This document shows, piece after piece, positions 51,979 to 59,884 of a stretch of 64,000 bases of DNA (the first letter of the stretch is position 1; every line of letters starts with the position of its first letter). The translations under genes and the position numbers were made by a program. Source of the DNA: JAKOVR01 sp031415655 (lineage in GTDB: Bacteria > Actinomycetota > Acidimicrobiia > Acidimicrobiales > Acidimicrobilacustridaceae). A model generated the notes under the pieces. That model made no database searches. It saw only the letters and a list, made by a program, of their open reading frames with translations, and was not told the origin of the DNA. The stretch is from contig JANOSD010000033.1 in assembly GCA_031415655.1 (NCBI GenBank), forward strand, positions 17,961-81,960. Reading direction: 5' to 3'.

Positions 51979-52932
51979 TTGGATTCCGGGTCGGATATCG
52001 ATCGGCACCGCCTCGATGTCGCCGATCCGATCCCGCGGTTTACGCCGGGGTCGGGTCTGCGTCGGGTGGGCAGCGAGCCAGTCATGTTTTTTGGTGCCCA
52101 ACGGGCATTGCTCTTGCAGCTTGCCCGCATGGAGGTCGGCGCTGGCGTCGATCACCACTCCACGTTTCGTTCCACCCCGATCCTCCGATTGTGGGGAACG
52201 CTCGACACGTTGGTACTGCTCGTGTGGGGCAACGTCGAAGAGGCAGCCGCGGCACGTGAGCACATCCACGGCATCCATGACCGGGTGAACGGCACGCTTC
52301 GCATCGCCGACGCAGACCTCGCTGAAGACGAAGGCCGCCAATACAGTGCGCACGACCCCGACCTGCTCCGCTGGGTGTGGGCCACGCTGGTCGACACCGC
52401 CGATAGCGCGCACCAACGTTTTGTGGGCCCGCTCACCGCGGAGGCAAACGACGCTCTGTACGAGGACTGGTGGGGATTGGCCCGTTTGATGGGAATAGCG
52501 GCCTCCGACCTTCCCCCTGATCGACTCTCGTTTTCCGCTTGGTATCGCCAAGAACTCAACCGCCTACGCATCACACCGACCGCCCGAGTCGTGGCAGGGG
52601 CTGTGCTCAACCCACCACTGCCGTTCGTTCCTCGTACCGTGAAACGAACCTACGCACTGCTCGCTATCGGACAACTGCCCCCATCTGTCCGGGCCGGATA
52701 CGGCCTCGCCTGGGGCGCCGCTGAACAGCATCAATTCGATACGTTGGTGCGGCAAGTCGCGGTCGCCGTCGCCCGCGCCCCTGCCGCTCGCCGCCACCTT
52801 CCTGACATCTATCTGTCACTACGCCGGGTGGCGATCGCGATGCTCGGCGTCATTCCCGGAGGCGCTCGTTTTCCCGTGCTCGGGCGATCGGTCGTCCCCC
52901 AGAGCGGGCGCGGTGCCACCGATCTGGCCTGA
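51979..52932 (+). CDS. MpaB/DUF2236-family oxygenase-like protein
   Basis: The family includes latex-clearing protein and MpaB-like heme proteins. The product of about 317 aa has FFGAQRALLLQLARMEVGAGVDHHSTFRSTP, WGNVEEAAAAREHIHGIHDRVNG with the conserved His cluster, and HDPDLLRWVWATLVDTADSAHQRFVGPL, all typical of DUF2236. The start is uncertain: a TAGCGT box at 51926-51931 argues against the GTG at 51877 inside the previous gene, and TTG 51979 is the first plausible codon after it. Confidence 0.78.
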   Translation: MDSGSDIDRHRLDVADPIPRFTPGSGLRRVGSEPVMFFGAQRALLLQLARMEVGAGVDHHSTFRSTPILRLWGTLDTLVLLVWGNVEEAAAAREHIHGIHDRVNGTLRIADADLAEDEGRQYSAHDPDLLRWVWATLVDTADSAHQRFVGPLTAEANDALYEDWWGLARLMGIAASDLPPDRLSFSAWYRQELNRLRITPTARVVAGAVLNPPLPFVPRTVKRTYALLAIGQLPPSVRAGYGLAWGAAEQHQFDTLVRQVAVAVARAPAARRHLPDIYLSLRRVAIAMLGVIPGGARFPVLGRSVVPQSGRGATDLA

Positions 52933-52952
52933 CCCGGTCCTACGATGCAGGA

Positions 52953-54269
52953 ATGCCTGCTGCGCCGGATGAACCGGCCACTGACGGCGCGTCTCTTGGC
53001 GTTCCTGATGCGCCCCACAATTCTCCCTCAACTGAGGCCCTACCAACCGATGCACCGGTTCGCGGAGCGAAAGACGCCGACCAAGACGCCGGTGTCCCTC
53101 CATCGCAAACCCGTACCCGGATCGTCGCCACGGCCGCGCTTGCCGCCATCGTCGCGTTTGTCATCCTGCTGATCGTGCTCGGGGGGACCGACACCCCGGC
53201 GACACAGCTCTCGAGCGGCGACATTCTGGGGCCTGTTGCCGGCGCCGGGACGGTGATCGGCACCGAGCCATCCACTACCGAGACCACCACCCCCGAAACC
53301 CTCCCCGCGGCCACCCAAACCCCCACCACCCCCACCACCCGTAAACCCCGCGCCGCTCCAACGGGCCCGCCGGGACCGCTCACGAACGCCGCCGTGGATC
53401 GGAACGGCTACGAAGAACGCGCCGCGATCGTGGTGAAGATCGACAATGACGATCTCAACGCCCGTCCGCAAGCCGGCTTGAGCCTCGCCGACGTCGTGTA
53501 CGAGGAGAAGGTGGAAGGGGCCTACACCCGCTTCGCCGCGGTGTTCCAAGGGTCCGATGCCAACCCGGTCGGGCCAGTCCGGTCGGCACGCACGACTGAT
53601 GTCGGCATCGTCGGTGCCTTGAACTTTCCCCTGTTCGCCTACTCCGGGGCCAACACTGGTGTGCTCGCCGTGATCGCCGAAGCTCCACAACGTGACGTGG
53701 GCGCCGGCGTGATGTCCGGCGCGTACTTCCGGGGCTACGACCACCCCGTTCCCCACAACCTCTACACCAACACGTCAACCCTGTGGCGAGCGGTGGGCTC
53801 GAACACCCCACTGCCACTCTGGGGGTTTCGCGGCCCGCGTGACGCGCTTGGTCCCAATGCTCGGCGCACCAGCGGCACATCCATGCAGTTTGGCGGCGGC
53901 GTGTTACGGGTGGTGTGGCGCTGGAACGCCGACACGAAAACATTTCACCGTGAGCAGAACGGCCGAGTGCACTTCGACGTCGACAACTGGCCGGTGGAAG
54001 CCGCCAACGTCGTCATCCAGCAGGTTGAGTATGTCGACAGTGGCTTCGTCGACAAGGTCGGCGCCACCACCCCGGAAGCGAAGTTGATCGGCACCGGCAG
54101 TGGTTGGATACTGAGCGGTGGGTTCGCTATTCCCGTGAACTGGGAGAAGCGGAGCCTCGAGGAACGCACGATCTACTGGGACGACAACCGCCAACCGGTG
54201 AACTTCCTGCCGGGGCGCACCTGGGTCGAACTGCTTCCCGTGGAAAACGGTGTATCCATCGCCAACTGA
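52953..54269 (+). CDS. DUF3048 (YerB-like) membrane-anchored protein
   Basis: A 438-aa protein with a 50-residue disordered cytoplasmic start, one TM (IVATAALAAIVAFVILLIVLG), a Thr/Pro-rich linker and the DUF3048 domain (VVKIDNDDLNARPQAGLSLADVVYEEKVEGAYTRFAAVF, GPVRSARTTDV) with its C-terminal part. The YerB family is found on the outer face of Gram-positive cells; the role is unknown. The ATG is fixed by TACGAT 6 bases upstream (leaderless). Confidence 0.88.
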   Translation: MPAAPDEPATDGASLGVPDAPHNSPSTEALPTDAPVRGAKDADQDAGVPPSQTRTRIVATAALAAIVAFVILLIVLGGTDTPATQLSSGDILGPVAGAGTVIGTEPSTTETTTPETLPAATQTPTTPTTRKPRAAPTGPPGPLTNAAVDRNGYEERAAIVVKIDNDDLNARPQAGLSLADVVYEEKVEGAYTRFAAVFQGSDANPVGPVRSARTTDVGIVGALNFPLFAYSGANTGVLAVIAEAPQRDVGAGVMSGAYFRGYDHPVPHNLYTNTSTLWRAVGSNTPLPLWGFRGPRDALGPNARRTSGTSMQFGGGVLRVVWRWNADTKTFHREQNGRVHFDVDNWPVEAANVVIQQVEYVDSGFVDKVGATTPEAKLIGTGSGWILSGGFAIPVNWEKRSLEERTIYWDDNRQPVNFLPGRTWVELLPVENGVSIAN

Positions 54270-54295
54270 GTGCCGCCGCCCTACAGCGCTGTCAT

Positions 54296-55756
54296 TCACA
54301 TCCCGGTTGGGAGCTGAAAGCTCTTCACCTCGAGAAACTCCTCCATCCCGTAACGGCCGTTCTCGCGCCCATTGCCGGATTGTTTGTACCCGCCGAACGG
54401 TGCCTCGATGTTGTGCATCGCACCGTTGATGTCGACCCTTCCGGTCCGTAGGCGACGAGCCATGGCCAGAGCCCGGTTCGGGTCGGCAGATTGCACGCCA
54501 CCACCGAGGCCATAGATCGTGCCGTTGGCGATGTCGACCGCTTCGTCTTCGGAGTCGTAGGGCATGATCACCAGGACCGGGCCGAAAATCTCCTCTTGGG
54601 CGATCGTCATGGAGGGGGTGACGTCGGCGAACACCGTCGGCTGCACGAAGAAGCCGGTTTCGAGGCCGTCGGGCATGGCGGTCCCGCCGGTAACCAACCG
54701 AGCACCTTCGTCGATTCCTTTTTGGATATAGGCCCGCACCCGATTCTGTTGCACCTTCGACACAAGCGGACCGAGATCGGTTCCGGCGTCGGCCGGCCCG
54801 ACCGACAGGCTTTCCGCCTTCGCCACGGCAAGCTCCACTATTCGGTCCTGCAACGCCCGGGGAACCACCATACGAGTGAGCGCCGAGCAAGTTTGGCCGG
54901 AGTTCAAAAAGCATCCCCACTGCACGCCAGGCGGGATACATGCGGCGAGATCGGCGTCGTCAAGGATCACATTGGCGGACTTGCCACCGAGCTCGAGCGC
55001 AACCCGTTTGACGGTCGCGGCCGCCAGCTCGGAAACCCTTTTCCCTGCCCCGGTCGATCCGGTGAACGACACCATGTCGATGTCGGGATGCGACGCAATG
55101 GCTTCGCCGACCACGGGCCCGGTGCCGGAAACCAGGTTGAACACCCCGGCGGGCAGTCCGGCATCGTCACAGATCTCGGCAAAGAGGAATGCGTTGAGCG
55201 GCGCGACCTCACTCGGTTTGAGCACCACGGTGCAACCAGCGGCGAGCGCCGGCGCCACCTTGCAGAGAATCTGGTGAAGCGGGTAGTTCCAGGGAGTGAT
55301 GGCCCCGACAACGCCGATCGGTTCACGTACCACGAGCGACCCGCCCATGCGCTCCTCCCACGGGAACGAATCGAGAAGGGCGATCGCCGTGGTCAAACTC
55401 TCAATCGGAAGGCTCGCCTGAATCAGGGTGCTATAGAAACGCGGCATGCCGAGTTCCCGACTGATGAGCTCCCCGATCTCCTCCCGGCGAGCGATCATGC
55501 CGGCAAGGATCGCGTCGAGGTACGGCTTGCGCTCGGCCGGGGTGGTGGCCCCCCACGTGGCGAACGCCTGCCGAGCGGCACGCACCGCAACATCGACATC
55601 GGCGGCCGTGCCCTCTGGAATAGAACCGATTACTTGCTCCGTCGACGGGTCGACGACTTCGATTGCCCCGGTGCCGGTGGAAGGAACCCACGAGCCGTCG
55701 ACATAGACAAAATGATGATCGAGGACACCGACGGGGGAAGTGGTTGCAGAGGACAT
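54296..55756 (-). CDS. NAD(P)-dependent aldehyde dehydrogenase
   Basis: A complete 486-aa ALDH. Seen are the cofactor segment GAITPWNYPLHQILCKVAPALAAG, the catalytic Glu in VALELGGKSANVIL, the nucleophile Cys in NSGQTCSALTRMV, and QEEIFGPVLVIMPY near the C-terminus. It oxidises an aldehyde to the acid; the substrate is not evident. The ATG follows TAGGCT by 6 bases (leaderless). The gene is alone on its strand. Confidence 0.95.
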   Translation of the reverse strand: MSSATTSPVGVLDHHFVYVDGSWVPSTGTGAIEVVDPSTEQVIGSIPEGTAADVDVAVRAARQAFATWGATTPAERKPYLDAILAGMIARREEIGELISRELGMPRFYSTLIQASLPIESLTTAIALLDSFPWEERMGGSLVVREPIGVVGAITPWNYPLHQILCKVAPALAAGCTVVLKPSEVAPLNAFLFAEICDDAGLPAGVFNLVSGTGPVVGEAIASHPDIDMVSFTGSTGAGKRVSELAAATVKRVALELGGKSANVILDDADLAACIPPGVQWGCFLNSGQTCSALTRMVVPRALQDRIVELAVAKAESLSVGPADAGTDLGPLVSKVQQNRVRAYIQKGIDEGARLVTGGTAMPDGLETGFFVQPTVFADVTPSMTIAQEEIFGPVLVIMPYDSEDEAVDIANGTIYGLGGGVQSADPNRALAMARRLRTGRVDINGAMHNIEAPFGGYKQSGNGRENGRYGMEEFLEVKSFQLPTGM

Positions 55757-55888
55757 GCCCTGAGCCTACGGAGCTGCGGGCCACGTGTCACCCGACCGTG
55801 CGGCCCACTGCCCGACGATCTCGGCCATCGAGCCGGCACAACCGACGGTGGAGGATCGAGGATCGTGAGGGTGGGTAGTGTGACGTGG

Positions 55889-57304
55889 ATGGCGTCCGAC
55901 GGTGCGGCGGGCACCTCTCCCCCCGGGCGGTCACCCGAACTCGATGTTGGGGCGGTCCCCAAGCGTCAGCAATGGTGGCGGTGGGCCGCCGGCGCGTCGG
56001 CCGCAATCATCGTCACCAGACTGGCCATCGTCGCCGCCCTCTACCGCCTCACGGGTGGCGCCGAGTTCACCGACGACACCGGCATGCATCTGGCGATGAC
56101 CGACGACCCGCTCGCGCTGATCAGCGGGACCACCACCGAGCATGGTCAGCATCCTCCGCTCCTCCCCGCATTGGAATGGCTCTTGCTGGCGCCGTTTCGC
56201 TGGTTGCCCGACATGGTGGCAATTCGTGTCGCCTATGTGATCGCCGAGGCCGTTGCCGTCGGTGCCACGGTATTGACCCTTCGGCCGCGACAAACCCACG
56301 CACAAGCCCATGCACAAGCCCATGCACAAGCCCGTCCCCATGCCCATCCCCATGCCCACGCCGAGCGCTCCACCCCCATCGCTCGCCCCGAGGTACTCGG
56401 CATCGTCGCCGTATTGATCGCGTCGCCGTTGTTGTGGATGACGTCAGCTGTCATGGCCCAGGACGAGGTGATCGCCGCGGCGGTGCTGGCGTGCGCCCTG
56501 GCGCTGTGGCGGTCCGAGCGCCAGATCCTGGCGGTGGCCCTACTCGGTATCGGCGTCGGTGGTGCCAAGGTTTTCCTTGTGCTCCCACTGGTCGCCTTGG
56601 TCGTGCTCGGCCCGGCCGCCGACCGAATCCGGCGAGCACTGGTTGGCGGGTCAACGGCCACCATTCCCTACCTGCTCGCAGGCATCGCCGCCGCCGCCCA
56701 GCGCAACCCCCTACCGCTCACCGGGTTCGACCCCAACCCCGACTTCGGCATGAATCTCTGGGTGTTTGCCATCGGCACCTCCGGTGTCCCCTTGGGGTCG
56801 GCGAAAGCCGTTTCGACGGCTCTGGCCCTAGGCGCCGCGATCGCGATACTGCTGGTCGCTCGTCGAGCCAGCCTCGATCGCCCAGACCCATCGACCGGCG
56901 CACCCTTGCCGGTGATCGCCGGCACGATCGCCGCCATGCTCCTCGGGTTCTTCGTGACCTTCTATCACGCCACCCCCGAATACCTGGTGCTCCTCGTTCC
57001 GGTGATTGCTCTCGTGCCATGGCGCGCACCGTGGAGCCTCGGGGCCCACGCCGTGCTGAGCGTTGCATGGGCTGGAAATGTGTTCTTTGGGGTCGCCAAA
57101 GCGAAAATGTCGGGCGATTCCGGAAAGGCAACTTTCGTGCGCCTCTACGATCGGATGGTCCCGTTCGACCCACGTCTGCTCCACAAGGCAAGCATCGTGG
57201 TCTGGACCCTCGGTGCGGCGGCGGTGATGCTGACGCTGCTACGAACCGTGCGGGCGGCGGCGCCCGGACCGACCCCGGATTCACGGGGCGAAGAACGGGG
57301 CTAG
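55889..57304 (+). CDS. GT-C type membrane glycosyltransferase with His/Ala-rich loop
   Basis: A 471-aa polytopic protein with about ten TMs, resembling mannosyltransferases that use polyprenyl-phosphate sugars. The first loop holds an acidic pair (GGAEFTDDTGMHLAMTDDP, with the GT-C DD/DE element), and EHGQHPPLLPALEWLLLAPF follows. An unusual insert at about residues 135-158 reads THAQAHAQAHAQARPHAHPHAHAE, flanking a TM. The ATG is fixed by TAGTGT 7 bases upstream; the longer frame upstream is antisense to the aldehyde dehydrogenase. Confidence 0.75.
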   Translation: MASDGAAGTSPPGRSPELDVGAVPKRQQWWRWAAGASAAIIVTRLAIVAALYRLTGGAEFTDDTGMHLAMTDDPLALISGTTTEHGQHPPLLPALEWLLLAPFRWLPDMVAIRVAYVIAEAVAVGATVLTLRPRQTHAQAHAQAHAQARPHAHPHAHAERSTPIARPEVLGIVAVLIASPLLWMTSAVMAQDEVIAAAVLACALALWRSERQILAVALLGIGVGGAKVFLVLPLVALVVLGPAADRIRRALVGGSTATIPYLLAGIAAAAQRNPLPLTGFDPNPDFGMNLWVFAIGTSGVPLGSAKAVSTALALGAAIAILLVARRASLDRPDPSTGAPLPVIAGTIAAMLLGFFVTFYHATPEYLVLLVPVIALVPWRAPWSLGAHAVLSVAWAGNVFFGVAKAKMSGDSGKATFVRLYDRMVPFDPRLLHKASIVVWTLGAAAVMLTLLRTVRAAAPGPTPDSRGEERG

Positions 57305-57336
57305 ACAAATGACAGTAGAGATGACACTATACCGCC

Positions 57337-58164
57337 ATGGACGTCATCCTTCTCGGAACCGGAAGCCCGCTCCCCTCGCCTGATCGGGCCGGCCCATCAA
57401 CGCTGGTGCGGGTGGCCGGACAGGACCTTCTCTTCGACTGCGGGCGCGGTGTGCTCATGCGAGCCGCCGCGGTGGGCCTGGGAGCTCCGGCCATCACCCG
57501 GGTGTTTCTCACTCACCTCCACAGCGATCACGTCACGGACTTCAACGATCTGATCACCAGTCGATGGGCACTTTCTCCTGTACCGACCCCCCTGCACGTG
57601 ATCGGGCCGGTCGGGACCCAGAGTTTTGTGGACCGGACACTGGCGATGCTCGCCGACGACATCGGCTATCGCATTGCCCACCACGACGACCTCACTGCTC
57701 CGCCCGAGGTGGTCGTGACCGAGATCACCGAAGGGGTGGCATACGAAGGCGGTCCGGTGCGAGTGGTGGCACACCCCACTGATCATGCGCCGGTGCACCC
57801 CACGGTGGGCTACCGCGTGGAACACAAGGGACGATCCGTGGCCATCGCCGGCGACACCGTTCCCTGCCCCGGCCTCGATGCCTTGTGCGCTGGTGCCGAC
57901 GTGTACGTGCAAACCGTGATCCGCGAATCGATGATCAAGATGATCCCGTTTCCGCGCTTGCAGGACGTACTGGAGTACCACTCCACCGTCGAACAGGCCG
58001 GCCAGACCGCCGCTCGCGCCGGCGTGGGCACGCTGGTTCTCACCCATCCGGTGCCGCCGCCGATCCCCGGGACGGAGCAAGAATGGATAGACGAGGCCGG
58101 GGCGCATTTCAACGGCATCATCCACCTTGGCACCGACCTCCTCACCATTGCCGTCGGCACCTGA
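57337..58164 (+). CDS. MBL-fold metallo-hydrolase (RNase Z/AHL-lactonase-like)
   Basis: A 275-aa metallo-beta-lactamase fold protein. Residues: LLGTGSPLPSPDRAGPSTLVRV at the N-terminus, the metal-binding motif FLTHLHSDHVTDFNDL, AHPTDHAPVHPTVGYRV, and the bridging Asp in SVAIAGDTVPCPGLD, with LTHPVPPP as the last His. The overall order is that of RNase Z/arylsulfatase-type hydrolases rather than of true RNase Z (no exosite arm is clear). 32 bp after the glycosyltransferase, possibly co-transcribed. Confidence 0.88.
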   Translation: MDVILLGTGSPLPSPDRAGPSTLVRVAGQDLLFDCGRGVLMRAAAVGLGAPAITRVFLTHLHSDHVTDFNDLITSRWALSPVPTPLHVIGPVGTQSFVDRTLAMLADDIGYRIAHHDDLTAPPEVVVTEITEGVAYEGGPVRVVAHPTDHAPVHPTVGYRVEHKGRSVAIAGDTVPCPGLDALCAGADVYVQTVIRESMIKMIPFPRLQDVLEYHSTVEQAGQTAARAGVGTLVLTHPVPPPIPGTEQEWIDEAGAHFNGIIHLGTDLLTIAVGT

Positions 58165-58341
58165 CCAGTTTGGGGTGTACGGACCTCCGCCCGTGGCGCT
58201 TGCGCAACGGGCGCCGGGGTGGGCCACCTTCACCACCTCGTCAGCGCACGTAAGCCCATGGCGACTGGCCACGATGTTGGTGATGCGGTCCGGAACTCCG
58301 ACCCCGCGGATTCAACCAGCGTTTCCCTGCACCGCCGCCAA

Positions 58342-59463
58342 CTACTGAAGCGGTCCCGCAGGCCCACCGCGAGCAAGGCATCGTTGGGTGGCCCAGGCGG
58401 CGGTGAACCCGGCGAGGACTGGCGGCGAACGATGGAGGTGCGTTGGTGTCGCCGCCCCGCACAACACCATCGCCAACCGCAACTCGGCTGCCATCTCCTC
58501 CACCAAGGCGATCACTGATGGGGCCCCGCCATGCTCGGCGGCAAGCAACGCCGCCCGGCCGAGCCCGACGGCAGTGGCCCCCACGGCCAGCGCTTTGGCG
58601 GTGTCGAGCCCACTCCGCACCCCTCCGGTGGCCACCACCGGAACGCCGAGACCCGAGCATTCCAGCACCGATGCCACCGTGGGGATTCCCCAATCACCAA
58701 AGAGGTCGAGTAGACGCTCCTTGCCCGATCGCGTGGCCTCGATGCGCGCAAACGAGGTGCCACCGGCCCCACCCACATCGATTGCGGCGATGCCCGTCGA
58801 CACGAGCAGTTCTGCCGAACGTCGATCGATGCCCGCTCCCGTCTCCTTCACGATCACCGGCACCGGACAGCTCTTGACGAGCGCGGCCAGGGCGGGAAGG
58901 AGCGGGCCGACATTCCGGTCGCCTTCGGGTTGGAGGAGCTCCTGTACGACGTTGAGATGCACGGCAAGCGCGTCGGCACGCACCATCTCGATGGCACGGG
59001 CAACATCCGTGACCGACAGTGGGGGCCTATCCCCTTGTGCCACCAACTGCACCGCACCGATGTTGCCAAAGACAATCGCCTCCTTGGCGCGGATCCGAAT
59101 CGCCGCAAAGGTGCCAGCGAGCTCTGGCGCCACGAGGGCTGCCCGCTGACTGCCAACCCCAACAGGAATCCCGAGAGCAACGGCCGCCTCCCCCAGCGCG
59201 GCGTTGATCTCTGCACTGGCCGGATGACCTCCCGTCATGCCGACCAACACGATGGGCAATGCCAGCGAAAAGCCGGCGAGTTGGGCCGAGAGGTTCACGT
59301 CGGCCGGGGATAGCTCGGGGAGCGCCATCGGTATGAGGTACACGTCTTCCCAACCTGGCGACCGGCGGTTCTGACTCGTATCGGCTCGAGCCATCTCGAG
59401 GTGGTCGTGTTTGCGGGCGCTGATCACCTCCGCCGACGAGACGGGCAAAGACGACTCCGACAT
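58342..59463 (-). CDS. fni: Type II isopentenyl-diphosphate delta-isomerase
   Basis: IDI-2 interconverts IPP and DMAPP with FMN and NADPH, feeding isoprenoid synthesis (menaquinone, polyprenyl phosphates). The 373-aa product has SARKHDHLEMA, LVGMTGGHPASAEINAALGEAAV, GVGSQRAAL, LNVVQELLQPEGDRN, VIVKETGAGIDRRSA and AIDVGGAGGTSFARIE, all characteristic. The ATG at 59463 is fixed by TAGCGT 7 bases upstream. The open frame that continues upstream runs through the 151-bp repeat and is not part of the protein. The promoter is thus immediately next to the repeat end at 59490. Confidence 0.94.
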   Translation of the reverse strand: MSESSLPVSSAEVISARKHDHLEMARADTSQNRRSPGWEDVYLIPMALPELSPADVNLSAQLAGFSLALPIVLVGMTGGHPASAEINAALGEAAVALGIPVGVGSQRAALVAPELAGTFAAIRIRAKEAIVFGNIGAVQLVAQGDRPPLSVTDVARAIEMVRADALAVHLNVVQELLQPEGDRNVGPLLPALAALVKSCPVPVIVKETGAGIDRRSAELLVSTGIAAIDVGGAGGTSFARIEATRSGKERLLDLFGDWGIPTVASVLECSGLGVPVVATGGVRSGLDTAKALAVGATAVGLGRAALLAAEHGGAPSVIALVEEMAAELRLAMVLCGAATPTHLHRSPPVLAGFTAAWATQRCLARGGPAGPLQ

Positions 59464-59489
59464 GATGCTGACGCTACCGCCTAGGATCT

Positions 59490-59640
59490 TGTCCCAGTAA
59501 CGCTTCGAGAAGCGGATTCCGAGCCACGGTTCGAACTCTCGCAAGGACGCGACGTCGACAGCCCCCTGTTTTGGGCGGTGAGACGGAGGACGCCGCGAGA
59601 TTCGAAGCTGGCCGGAAGACGCCGAATGGTTACTGGGACA
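59490..59640 (+). repeat. 151-bp repeat family, complete copy A with 12-bp terminal inverted repeats
   Basis: The element begins TGTCCCAGTAAC (59490-59501) and ends GTTACTGGGACA (59629-59640), a perfect 12-bp inverted pair. No transposase is encoded in 151 bp, so it looks like a MITE-type nonautonomous element. It is homologous to 44268-44419 along its full length and to parts of 37767-37822 and 41734-41757. No clear target duplication is seen at the ends. It sits between the fni promoter and a small zinc-ribbon gene. Confidence 0.85.
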
Positions 59641-59693
59641 CGCTCCTTGCACCCCACCCCGACGAAGGATCGCCATGGGGCTACCGTGATTGG

Positions 59694-59876
59694 GTGCACG
59701 TGCCCACCGAAATCGTCTGCGTCGACTGCGGCGGTACCTGTCACCTGCTCTCCCACGAACGAGTCGACGAGCCGTGGGAGCCGGGCGACATCGTGGCCTA
59801 CCGATGCAGCGACTGTATGGACCGCTGGGACATCGAGCTCGCCGACGACGAGTCCGACGACGCCAACTACCGCTGA
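59694..59876 (+). CDS. Small zinc-ribbon protein, 60 aa
   Basis: From GTG 59694 the frame reads VHVPTEIVCVDCGGTCHLLSHERV, then YRCSDCMDRWDIELADDESDD. Two CxxC pairs form a zinc ribbon, and the C-terminus is acidic. A start further upstream would include repeat sequence and is unlikely. It is 8 bp before the tandem sulfotransferase gene, probably one operon. Function unknown. Confidence 0.6.
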   Translation: MHVPTEIVCVDCGGTCHLLSHERVDEPWEPGDIVAYRCSDCMDRWDIELADDESDDANYR

Positions 59877-59884
59877 GCTACAAC

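Noticed and set aside
54491..55888. Large N-terminal extension of the glycosyltransferase frame
   Set aside because: The extension is antisense to the complete aldehyde dehydrogenase gene, and a TAGTGT box 7 bases before 55889 fixes the start.
58165..58341. Search for a tRNA between the MBL and isomerase genes
   Set aside because: A GTTGAATCC-like stretch on the minus strand looked like a T-arm, but no cloverleaf could be built around it.
59464..59676. N-terminal extension of the isomerase through the repeat element
   Set aside because: Homology to IDI-2 begins at the ATG at 59463, which has its own TAGCGT box. The upstream frame translates the repeat.
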